A stretch of DNA of 14,006 bases, taken from positions 1 through 14,006 of the forward strand of contig JAQUSH010000006.1 of NCBI GenBank assembly GCA_028715225.1, in the 5' to 3' direction. Each line of letters begins with the position of its first letter. Positions within the stretch are counted from its first letter, which is position 1. Below are positions 5,860-11,425 of the stretch, in pieces. The stretch is from Candidatus Aenigmatarchaeota archaeon (GTDB lineage Archaea; Aenigmatarchaeota; Aenigmatarchaeia; Aenigmatarchaeales; Aenigmatarchaeaceae). Both the position numbers and the translations under genes were made by a program. The notes under the pieces are model-generated. The model worked only from the letters and a program-made list of their open reading frames with translations, was not told the origin of the DNA and ran no database searches.

Positions 5860-7140
5860 ATGCCAAAAAAAGAAACTAAAGAAGATAAAATCGATCCAAA
5901 ACAATTGCTTAGACAAATCTCTAAAACAAAACTAGATACTTCTAAACTAAAAGAAAACGATCATAGAATACTTGGACAAAAATTAGATTTGTTCTCATTT
6001 AGCGAAACAGCACCAGGAATGGTATTTTGGCATGATAAAGGATTAATCATTTATAATGAACTTATTGCTTTCTGGAGAGAAGCTCATAGAAAAGCTGATT
6101 ATCAGGAGATATCAACACCACAGATTTTGGATAAAAGATTATGGTTGATATCAGGACATTGGGACAAATATAAAGACAACATTTTCTTATCAACTTATGA
6201 AGACAGGGAATTCGCGGTAAAGCCGATGAATTGTCCAGGTGGAATGTTTGTATACAAATCATCTCCAAAATCATACAAACAGTTACCGTTGAGGGTCGGT
6301 GAACTAGGTATTGTACACAGGCAAGAATTGTCTGGTGTTTTAGCTGGATTGTTCAGAGTGATTAGATTTACGCAAGATGATGCTCACATATTCTGCACTG
6401 AAGAACAATTAGCAGATGAGATAATAGGAATAATGAATTTAATCGATGAATTTTATAAGAAATTCGGTTTGCCTTATCATACTGAACTTTCAACAAGACC
6501 TGAAAAAAGAATAGGTTCTGATGCGATATGGGACAAAGCTGAAAAAATACTTAAAGACGTTCTTGAAGCTAAAAATATGGATTATAAATTAAATCCAGGA
6601 GACGGGGCATTTTACGGACCTAAGATTGATTTTCACATAAAAGATTCACTTGGCAGAACGTGGCAATGTGCAACGATACAGTTAGATTTTGCTATGCCTG
6701 AACGTTTTGAGTTGGTATACAAAGGATCTGACAACGAAGACCACAGACCTGCTATGCTTCATACTGTAACTTACGGATCTGTAGAAAGATTCATCGGTGT
6801 TTTGTTAGAACATACAAATGGTGTATTACCAGTCTGGTTATCACCGGTGCAAGTAAACATAATCTCATTTACTGATAAAAATATACCAACTGCAGAAAGG
6901 GTTCTGAAGACTTTCAAAGACGAGGGAATTCGCGCAGAAGGTGACTTTGTTGCATCTACTGTTAATGATAAAGTTAGAAACGCTGAGCTAATGAAAATCC
7001 CTTATATTATAGTAATTGGCGACAAAGAAGAAGCAAACAGCACATTAGCTGTTCGTGCTAGAGGAAAGAAACCGCAGTTTGGTGTAAAGATAGATGACTT
7101 CTTAGAACAAATTAAAACAGAAATCAAAGAAAGAAAATAA
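5860..7140 (+). CDS. thrS: Threonyl-tRNA synthetase, short form without editing domain
   Basis: Class II synthetase that charges tRNA-Thr. The catalytic core runs from about residue 35 (HRILGQKLDLFSF, APGMVFWH) to 320, then the anticodon-binding domain (325-426). Zinc ligands that discriminate threonine are visible: Cys125 in MNCPGG, His176 in DDAHIF and His301 in MLHTVTYGS. Motif 2 is around HRQELSG (153-159) and motif 3 is GSVERF (306-311). The arginine usual after the third zinc ligand is Thr302. At 426 aa it lacks the TGS and N1/N2 editing domains of bacterial ThrRS (about 640 aa) and also the DTD-like editing domain of archaeal ThrRS. The core is of bacterial type. Proofreading of Ser-tRNA-Thr must be absent or supplied elsewhere. 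Confidence 0.97.
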   Translation: MPKKETKEDKIDPKQLLRQISKTKLDTSKLKENDHRILGQKLDLFSFSETAPGMVFWHDKGLIIYNELIAFWREAHRKADYQEISTPQILDKRLWLISGHWDKYKDNIFLSTYEDREFAVKPMNCPGGMFVYKSSPKSYKQLPLRVGELGIVHRQELSGVLAGLFRVIRFTQDDAHIFCTEEQLADEIIGIMNLIDEFYKKFGLPYHTELSTRPEKRIGSDAIWDKAEKILKDVLEAKNMDYKLNPGDGAFYGPKIDFHIKDSLGRTWQCATIQLDFAMPERFELVYKGSDNEDHRPAMLHTVTYGSVERFIGVLLEHTNGVLPVWLSPVQVNIISFTDKNIPTAERVLKTFKDEGIRAEGDFVASTVNDKVRNAELMKIPYIIVIGDKEEANSTLAVRARGKKPQFGVKIDDFLEQIKTEIKERK

Positions 7141-7147
7141 ATTACTC

Positions 7148-7153
7148 TTTTTT
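7148..7153 (+). terminator. T-run after thrS
   Basis: Six consecutive T 7 nt after the thrS stop, followed by T-containing sequence, with no stem-loop. This is the usual archaeal type of terminator, but in an AT-rich genome the signal is weak. Confidence 0.35.
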
Positions 7154-7181
7154 GAATCTAATACATACTCAGAAAATAAAA

Positions 7182-7418
7182 CTAAATTAGCATAAGACTG
7201 CCGCGGTATTCTGATTTTTCTAAATTTCTTTCCATTGTCCTTTCAGTTGTTCTTAAATTTTCATCCTTTTTTCCAAATTCATCAAAATATTGTGCATCTC
7301 CTGTTCTACGATCATGAACAATAAATCCAGGAATGCCGAATGAAAGTGAAGTAACATGCATGTCTGGATATTTCTTTCTCATATCTTCTATTGTTAGTTT
7401 TTTATCATTTACATTCAT
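7182..7418 (-). CDS. Small protein of unknown function (78 aa)
   Basis: I do not recognise the family. From ATG 7418 the product is about 78 aa, hydrophilic, with no membrane segment; a central stretch SFGIPGFIVHDRRTGDAQYFDEFG looks like a beta hairpin and is followed by a charged helical tail. This start is preferred over the in-frame ATG at 7448 because it lies 14 nt after the TrmB stop, has GTGAT just upstream as ribosome-binding site, and avoids overlap. It is downstream of trmB on the same strand and is probably co-transcribed with it. A shared function is only a guess. Confidence 0.65.
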   Translation of the reverse strand: MNVNDKKLTIEDMRKKYPDMHVTSLSFGIPGFIVHDRRTGDAQYFDEFGKKDENLRTTERTMERNLEKSEYRGSLMLI

Positions 7419-7432
7419 AATTATCACAAATT

Positions 7433-8233
7433 TTACAAAGTGTTCCAATATGCATCAAACATTGGTCCAAGCACTTCTTTTGCTACATGTGTTGACTGTG
7501 ACCAGAATGACAAATCCTGTGTTGGATGTACTTTCTTGTCATCTGTTAATGCAAATACAACATGATTGCCATCAACTATTGCAAATCTTCCCATTGTTCC
7601 TGTTTTGTCAGACTGCTTTACTGTTGCAAATCCTTTGAAATGTGCAACTTGTTCTGAAACTTCTTTTGAAGAAGGTGCAATTATTCTCACCTTTACTCCT
7701 TTGCTTGAAGCTTTCTTTAGCAAATCTGCATGATTACTATGCAATTCTTTCATTCCGTCTGCTGTTGTTAGAATTGAAATATCCGATTTTGCACCTTTGA
7801 ATAATGTTTCTAATTGTGTGTGCATTGAATGTCTTCCTTTTAGTGATCCTAACATTTCGCCAGGTTCAACTAAATCCATTCCATCTTTGAATATTTTTGT
7901 TAATTCTTTTGTTAATGGAGAATCCTGAAATTCTGTTATTCTGCCTACCATTTCATCTGCATCAGTGTGTATTTTTTTCTTTGCACGTTCCAATGCTTCA
8001 GATGGTGCAATAGCAACATATTTTAGTGGTTTAGTATTTTGAACAATAACAAATCCCTTTTCTGCTAGAGATTCTAATACGTCATAAGTTCTAGAATGAG
8101 GTACTTTTGCCAGTGAAGATAATTCACCTGCACTAGATGTTCCTCTAGATAGTAAAGCTACCCATAGCTTTCTTTCGTATAGGTTCAATCCTATCTGTTT
8201 CAATGCGTCAAATACTTTTTGTGTTGCTACCAT
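7433..8233 (-). CDS. TrmB-family transcriptional regulator
   Basis: A 266-aa protein with the two parts of the TrmB family. An N-terminal winged helix (about 12-75) contains TSSAGELSSLAKVPHSRTYD, VLESLAEKGFV and the wing NTKPLKYVAI. It is followed by a helical linker and a C-terminal sensor of the phospholipase-D-like fold (about 110-262: DISILTTADGMKELHSNH, VKVRIIAPSS, GRFAIVDGNHVVFALTDD). In Thermococcales members the C-terminal region binds sugars and the protein regulates sugar transport or glycolysis; the ligand here is unknown. GGTGAT at 8239-8244 supports the ATG. Inverted repeats upstream at 8272-8351 suggest autoregulation. The gene heads a probable two-gene unit with the small protein downstream. 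Confidence 0.92.
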   Translation of the reverse strand: MVATQKVFDALKQIGLNLYERKLWVALLSRGTSSAGELSSLAKVPHSRTYDVLESLAEKGFVIVQNTKPLKYVAIAPSEALERAKKKIHTDADEMVGRITEFQDSPLTKELTKIFKDGMDLVEPGEMLGSLKGRHSMHTQLETLFKGAKSDISILTTADGMKELHSNHADLLKKASSKGVKVRIIAPSSKEVSEQVAHFKGFATVKQSDKTGTMGRFAIVDGNHVVFALTDDKKVHPTQDLSFWSQSTHVAKEVLGPMFDAYWNTL

Positions 8234-8271
8234 TCAATATCACCACTCGTTTTTTACTTTGTATTGATTAT

Positions 8272-8284
8272 TACCGGTATATAA
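8272..8284 (-). promoter_or_regulatory. trmB promoter: TATA box with overlapping palindrome
   Basis: On the minus strand TTATATA (8278-8284) runs into the perfect 8-bp palindrome TACCGGTA (8272-8279). A start about 26 nt downstream gives a leader of about 20 nt that includes GGTGAT. A protein on the palindrome would block promoter assembly, so it is a candidate operator. Confidence 0.5.
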
Positions 8285-8288
8285 GCAT

Positions 8289-8307
8289 TATCACTTAGTT
8301 GTGAATA
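8289..8307. promoter_or_regulatory. TATCAC-N6-GTGAATA element upstream of trmB
   Basis: TATCAC and GTGAATA are separated by 6 nt. This resembles the Thermococcales glycolytic motif TATCAC-N5-GTGATA bound by TrmB-like regulators, but with one extra spacer base and an imperfect outer right arm (only TCAC/GTGA is symmetrical). It lies just upstream of the trmB TATA box. Confidence 0.35.
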
Positions 8308-8328
8308 TGCATCCTTTATACCTAATAC

Positions 8329-8351
8329 TATATACTACCGATAAGTATATA
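8329..8351. promoter_or_regulatory. Perfect 8-bp inverted repeat upstream of trmB
   Basis: TATATACT-ACCGATA-AGTATATA has arms that match exactly across 7 nt, about 96-118 nt before the TrmB start. The spacer repeats the TACCG seen in the palindrome at 8272. It could be a second operator, or simply a TATA-like element in a symmetric setting. Confidence 0.45.
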
Positions 8352-8402
8352 AACCTTATTACTATGTTTGCGTAATTACTTTTTCCAAGAATTTACTCGG
8401 CT

Positions 8403-9197
8403 TTAGGAGTTAATTTTAGTTAAAAACTGCTTGTAATCAAGCCCTACCAACGGTCTTAGTATCATGAGCTCGGTTTTAGGCATATTTTCAGCTGTTTTCT
8501 CTCCAGCTACTATGGCTGGTATATCATAATTCTCAGGTATCTTTGCAAAGATGTTAAATTTTTGACCAATGTGCCATTTCTTTAGCTTATTGATTAGCGG
8601 TTTCTTGTTAGAAACTGCAAAAACCTCGCATCCTCTTTTCATCAACAGCCAGGATGCTACTAAATCCTGCTGATCGTTTAATATTCCGAATATTTTTCCG
8701 CCAGAACCTAATGGCAATCCGCCTGGGCCGTCTATTTTTTCAGTAAATATGTAAGTCTTGTTCTGCCTACACTCTATGAATAATTCTTTTTCTGGATTAG
8801 ACAAATCAACTTTTCCAGGAATTATATATCCTACTTTAACGGCAATATCCTGAGATGTAAATTGATGAGAACCTGATCGTCTTGCACGTATGGCGAATTT
8901 CTTTTTTCCTGGTTTGAATATCTTTTTAGATAGTTTCTTCATCTCTTCTATCTTAGAATCACAGACATAAACCGGTGATAATGATGTTATTCCAAAGACT
9001 TTCTGTAATCTTTCTATTGATTTGTCAACATTCTTAGTATAAATGAATATTCTATTCATTTCATTTTTTAGTTCATAGTTGATTCCTTCTAAAGCAGCAC
9101 GAATATTTTTTATCAATATTCTGTTGAATATTGTCCAGACCTGTTTAGACTTTAGAGACTGTTCTCCTACTCGTATCAAAATGCATTCCGGCTTCAT
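8403..9197 (-). CDS. THUMP/ThiI-like protein with degenerate PP-loop region
   Basis: The order matches the N-terminus of ThiI, the tRNA 4-thiouridine synthetase: a ferredoxin-like domain (1-60), then a THUMP RNA-binding domain (about 60-155, ending ECRQNKTYIFTEKIDGPGG). The ThiI hallmark continues with GGLPLGSGGKIFGIL, DLVASWLLMKRG (159-189). However, where ThiI has the ATP-binding SGGxDS, this protein reads NDQQDL (174-179), and the protein ends at 264 aa, missing much of the catalytic domain including the usual Cys region. It probably binds tRNA without thiolating it; that is an inference. The TATA box at 9221-9228 lies about 27 nt upstream, so translation is likely leaderless. It follows the kinase gene by 33 nt. 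Confidence 0.82.
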   Translation of the reverse strand: MKPECILIRVGEQSLKSKQVWTIFNRILIKNIRAALEGINYELKNEMNRIFIYTKNVDKSIERLQKVFGITSLSPVYVCDSKIEEMKKLSKKIFKPGKKKFAIRARRSGSHQFTSQDIAVKVGYIIPGKVDLSNPEKELFIECRQNKTYIFTEKIDGPGGLPLGSGGKIFGILNDQQDLVASWLLMKRGCEVFAVSNKKPLINKLKKWHIGQKFNIFAKIPENYDIPAIVAGEKTAENMPKTELMILRPLVGLDYKQFLTKINS

Positions 9198-9220
9198 AAA
9201 GAAGAATATATAACCAAGAT

Positions 9221-9228
9221 TAATAAAT
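9221..9228 (-). promoter_or_regulatory. TATA box for the ThiI-like gene
   Basis: TTTATTAA on the minus strand lies about 27 nt before ATG 9197. The more TATA-like TTATATATTC at 9204-9213 is only about 12 nt away and too close to act as the box for this start. Confidence 0.4.
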
Positions 9229-9230
9229 GA

Positions 9231-10001
9231 TTATGCGACTCTTTTTATTTCCTTTAGCGCAACATACATTTCATTGCAATCTGTATATCTTTCTAATTTA
9301 TCCTCAGATATCGCTTTGCCAATAATATCATGTACTTCTTTCGGTAATTCAACTACTACTTGCGAACCATCAATCAGTGGGTTTTCTCTTATTAATTTAC
9401 TGAATACTGATCCTATCTGATATACATCGTATCTAAAGTCTATCATACTATCTCCTTTTCTATATTCGGGGGGAACATCGTTCCATGAACTTTCTCCTTC
9501 TTCAAGAAAGTAAGGTTTTTTCGAAATATTGTAATCAAACAATTTTATTCTCGGAAGCTGTCTATCAATGAAAATATTCTTGGCTCTTACATCATGATGA
9601 ACAAAGCCTAGATGATGTATGTGTCCAAGAGCAGATGTCAATTGCTCCATGATGCTTAGAATTGTTTTGGTGTCCCATTTATATCCTATTTTCCCTTTTA
9701 AAGGATTTCCTCCAGTACTGAAGACAGTATATAACATCATATCTAGAATTGGCCAATCTACATATTCATAAATTTCTACTATCGTACCTTCCTGTTTTGT
9801 ATCTATTTCTATCGGTATTAGCAAATTTGGATGTGGATTTTCTATCAGTGTATTTAACATATTCGTATAGGTTTCTGATAGTTTGGAGTTGTTTTTCTTC
9901 ACTATCACTTTCTTCCCATAATCATTCTCTGCCTCATATATTTTCGATAAATAAGTAGACTTATCCGTTTCGATCATGTTTCTTAGATTCATCTTTACCA
10001 T
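9231..10001 (-). CDS. Eukaryotic-type protein kinase domain protein
   Basis: 256 aa, a single kinase domain with no membrane segment. Visible subdomains are VIVKK (ATP-anchoring Lys35), the catalytic loop HHDVRAKN (135-142, Asp137 and Asn142), the metal-binding DYN (156-158, in place of DFG), PPEYRKG (177-183, APE equivalent), Asp192 in YDVYQIG, and Arg239 in ERYTDCNEM. Departures from consensus: the glycine loop is not evident, HRD is HHD (a non-RD kinase), the catalytic-loop Lys is Arg139, and the Gly of DFG is Asn. ATP and metal ligands are kept, so activity is possible; substrates are unknown. It has its own TATA box (10022-10031) and is followed by the ThiI-like gene. A later ATG at codon 4 is an alternative start. 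Confidence 0.88.
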   Translation of the reverse strand: MVKMNLRNMIETDKSTYLSKIYEAENDYGKKVIVKKNNSKLSETYTNMLNTLIENPHPNLLIPIEIDTKQEGTIVEIYEYVDWPILDMMLYTVFSTGGNPLKGKIGYKWDTKTILSIMEQLTSALGHIHHLGFVHHDVRAKNIFIDRQLPRIKLFDYNISKKPYFLEEGESSWNDVPPEYRKGDSMIDFRYDVYQIGSVFSKLIRENPLIDGSQVVVELPKEVHDIIGKAISEDKLERYTDCNEMYVALKEIKRVA

Positions 10002-10021
10002 AAGAAAGATATTTTTTTAAA

Positions 10022-10056
10022 GATATTTAAACACATTCTGAAACATTTATATGTTT
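10022..10056 (-). promoter_or_regulatory. Kinase promoter with upstream palindrome
   Basis: TTTAAATATC on the minus strand (10022-10031) is about 25 nt before the kinase ATG. Just upstream is the perfect palindrome AAACAT-TTAT-ATGTTT (10041-10056); TTTAAACA (10026-10033) and TGTTTAAA (10052-10059) form a second, wider inverted repeat. The palindrome is a candidate regulator site or a terminator hairpin of the preceding gene. Confidence 0.45.
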
Positions 10057-10075
10057 AAAGACTATGGTATATCAA

Positions 10076-10447
10076 TTATTTCTTAATTGCAAAATATGGT
10101 GTGTTATTGATTTGTTTGAGTAAAATTTCTATTCCACCAGAAGGAAAATTTAAGCCTCTAGTATCGCTTTTTACAGTAATAAAAATATTCCTTATTTCAT
10201 TTTTGTTATACAGTTCTGCACCATTCAACACAATTTGCATATATTGTAGAGCAACATCGTCTTCTTCTGTGTGTATAATACCATAAGCTGTTTTATAGAT
10301 ATCTTTTAATGAACCTTCAATCTTTTTGGAATCTTCTATTCCGAAGGTTTTCTTCAATTTTGCTTCTTCTTTCTTTGCTTTTTCCATCTCTTTATCTAAA
10401 TATTTTGGTTGGTCTCTTTCACTATTTCGGTAGCTGTCATTGCCCAT
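10076..10447 (-). CDS. C-terminal part of a probably frameshifted gene, unknown function
   Basis: From ATG 10447 this frame gives 123 aa, but the first 18 residues overlap the upstream reading frame and look non-native (MGNDSYRNSERDQ). The convincing part starts near PKYLDKEMEKAKKEEAKLKK: a charged helix, then KDIYKTAYGII and a C-terminal region with TEEDDVALQYMQIV, IRNIFITVKSDTRGLNFPSGG. No ribosome-binding site or promoter precedes the internal ATG. I read it as the continuation of the gene starting at 10554, displaced by -1 around the A4 run at 10403-10406. The family is not recognised; no membrane segment is seen. The alternative is a separate overlapping gene. Confidence 0.5.
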   Translation of the reverse strand: MGNDSYRNSERDQPKYLDKEMEKAKKEEAKLKKTFGIEDSKKIEGSLKDIYKTAYGIIHTEEDDVALQYMQIVLNGAELYNKNEIRNIFITVKSDTRGLNFPSGGIEILLKQINNTPYFAIKK

Positions 10448-10554
10448 GCACTATTTTTATTAAGAAAATCATAAACTTTCAGAGCTTCTGAAATAGCAAA
10501 TTCTTGACCATCTTCTAAAGATGTTTGAAATTTATCGATTGAAATTGCTGTCAT
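10396..10554 (-). CDS. N-terminal part of the same probably frameshifted gene (HTH-like)
   Basis: A 52-codon frame from ATG 10554. This start is preferred over an in-frame ATG at 10599 because a TATA box (10576-10584) lies 26 nt before it, fitting a leaderless transcript. The segment EALKVYDFLNKNSAW, MTATEIVKETNQ resembles the first two helices of a winged-helix DNA-binding domain. The frame then ends at TAG after NQNI. Adding one A to the A4 run at 10403-10406 would give ...ETNQKYLDKEME... and a single protein of about 158 aa. This may be a real mutation, a sequencing error in the homopolymer, or programmed shifting; no classical X-XXY-YYZ heptamer is visible. Confidence 0.5.
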   Translation of the reverse strand: MTAISIDKFQTSLEDGQEFAISEALKVYDFLNKNSAWAMTATEIVKETNQNI

Positions 10555-10575
10555 AATAAATAATACTACCGAAAA

Positions 10576-10608
10576 GGATTTAAATGCCATACTCATCAAA
10601 TTTATATG
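10576..10608. promoter_or_regulatory. Two divergent TATA boxes between 10554 and 10631
   Basis: GGATTTAAA (10576-10584) serves the minus-strand start at 10554 at 26 nt. ATTTATATG (10600-10608) serves the plus-strand start at 10631 at 27 nt. Neither start has a Shine-Dalgarno, so both transcripts are probably leaderless. Confidence 0.55.
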
Positions 10609-10630
10609 CTTTAAAATATAACAGTGTTAT

Positions 10631-11005
10631 ATGAAACCATATTGTGAAGTAGCTGTTCAAAATATTCTACCAGGTGTTCGTGCTCTAATAGCAAAAGAGC
10701 TTATGGAAAAACATAAACTAACGCAACAGGGCGCAGCTGAAAAACTTGGTACATCGCAGGCAGCAGTATCACAATATTATAGAGCAGTTCGCGGATCTAA
10801 AACAGATTTCTTATCTAAAGATAAAGAAATAAGCGAAAAAATACAGAAGATAGCCGGAAGAATCGCGTCTGGCGAATTAAATTATATTTCTGCCTCTGAA
10901 GAATTTTGTGAAATATGCAAGCTAGTTAGAAAGAAAAAGATGATATGCGAGATGCATAAAAGTTCTTCTGAAAAACTTTCAGATTGCAAGAAATGTCTGT
11001 GTTAG
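10631..11005 (+). CDS. HTH transcriptional regulator with C-terminal cysteine cluster
   Basis: 124 aa. An N-terminal HTH of the XRE type spans about 15-53 (LTQQGAAEKLGTSQAAVSQYYRA). The C-terminal third carries six cysteines, Cys93, 96, 106, 119, 122 and 124, in CEIC, CEMH and CKKCLC, plus Cys5 near the start. This agrees with the COG2522-type archaeal predicted regulators, where the cysteines may hold a metal or an Fe-S cluster; that role is inferred. The start follows a TATA box at 27 nt without Shine-Dalgarno. The stop overlaps that of the convergent membrane-protein gene (shared TTAG at 11002-11005). The target genes are unknown; the divergent broken gene is one candidate. Confidence 0.82.
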   Translation: MKPYCEVAVQNILPGVRALIAKELMEKHKLTQQGAAEKLGTSQAAVSQYYRAVRGSKTDFLSKDKEISEKIQKIAGRIASGELNYISASEEFCEICKLVRKKKMICEMHKSSSEKLSDCKKCLC

Positions 11006-11259
11006 CGTTTGAACCTTTTTCTCTCCGCTAAATAAACTTCTTCTATTATTTCACCGATGACGGTGAATATGAATGACAATAATATTGCTACTCCAATTAC
11101 TTCAATCATTTCTTCTGTTTTTGTTAGAAATACTGCAGTTACGTCTTCAACTACGCCGAATGTAAGAAGTATCAAAAAATATAATATAAATTTTGTATAC
11201 TTTCGTTTATGTTTTATGATGTGTTTCTTTATGTGAGGATGAAGTTTTTTGCGAATCAT
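11002..11259 (-). CDS. Small membrane protein with two TM helices, unknown function
   Basis: 85 aa. The N-terminus is very basic (HPHIKKHIIKHKRKYTK), followed by TM1 (about 24-44, FILYFLILLTFGVVEDVTAVF) and TM2 (about 52-73, VIGVAILLSFIFTVIGEIIEE), then a basic tail. The positive N-terminus suggests both ends face the cytoplasm. The Asp/Glu within and after the helices are notable but unexplained. It begins 10 nt after the tRNA-Ile gene on the same strand and could be on the tRNA transcript; no Shine-Dalgarno or separate TATA box is visible. Its stop overlaps the stop of the convergent HTH gene. The family is not identified. Confidence 0.75.
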   Translation of the reverse strand: MIRKKLHPHIKKHIIKHKRKYTKFILYFLILLTFGVVEDVTAVFLTKTEEMIEVIGVAILLSFIFTVIGEIIEEVYLAERKRFKR

Positions 11260-11269
11260 ATGATCAGGA

Positions 11270-11387
11270 TGGTGGGCCTGCCCGGATTTGAACCGGAGAC
11301 TTCCAGTTTTTACAAAGCGCAGTCAACTAAAAAAGCTAAACGCCTTTTTATAAGACTGGCACTCTAACCAAGCTGAGTTACAAGCCC
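11270..11387 (-). tRNA. tRNA-Ile (anticodon UAU) with intron and encoded CCA
   Basis: Acceptor GGGCTTG/CAGGCCC pairs with one G-U, followed by A73 and encoded CCA. D-arm ACTC-AGCTTGGTTA-GAGT, anticodon stem CCAGT/ACTGG, variable AAGTC and T-arm TCCGG-TTCAAAT-CCGGG are all canonical. After removal of a 40-nt intron the anticodon loop is CTTATAA, giving UAU, which reads AUA isoleucine. Because the exon ends are A-runs, shifting the splice by one base does not change the mature sequence. The mature length is 78 nt with CCA. Confidence 0.92.
11309..11348 (-). other. tRNA-Ile intron near position 37/38 (40 nt)
   Basis: The inner helix AAGGCG/CGCTTT (one G-U) and a 4-bp helix TTAT/GTAA flank AAA bulges on both sides, a slightly relaxed BHB. 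The best fold cuts AA^A on each side, placing the intron at 11308-11347; the conventional 37/38 placement is 11309-11348. Both give the same mature tRNA. Confidence 0.75.
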
Positions 11388-11393
11388 ATTATG

Positions 11394-11402
11394 TATTTAT
11401 TA
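11394..11402 (+). promoter_or_regulatory. TATA-like box for the regulator at 11426
   Basis: TATTTATTA is centred about 28 nt before the ATG, in the 38-nt gap that also serves as the upstream region of the divergent tRNA-Ile. No Shine-Dalgarno is visible. Confidence 0.4.
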
Positions 11403-11425
11403 GTTAATCTTAACAATTTAAAAAT

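Noticed and set aside
7419..7448. Longer start for the small gene downstream of trmB
   Set aside because: It would overlap the TrmB coding end; the ATG at 7418 has a better-placed GTGAT.
7333..7638. 101-codon plus-strand frame across the 3' end of trmB and the small gene
   Set aside because: The peptide is Leu/His-rich low-complexity sequence, antisense to a well-supported TrmB gene, with no promoter.
10022..10059. CRISPR-like or mobile-element repeats in the AT-rich gap before the kinase
   Set aside because: The repeats are short, unspaced AT-rich palindromes explained by a promoter; no regular repeat-spacer pattern, transposase or terminal inverted repeats occur anywhere in the window.
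10396..10599. Start of the HTH-like frame at ATG 10599 with a hydrophobic N-terminus
   Set aside because: The TATA box at 10576-10584 would lie inside this longer version; the ATG at 10554 is spaced correctly from that box.
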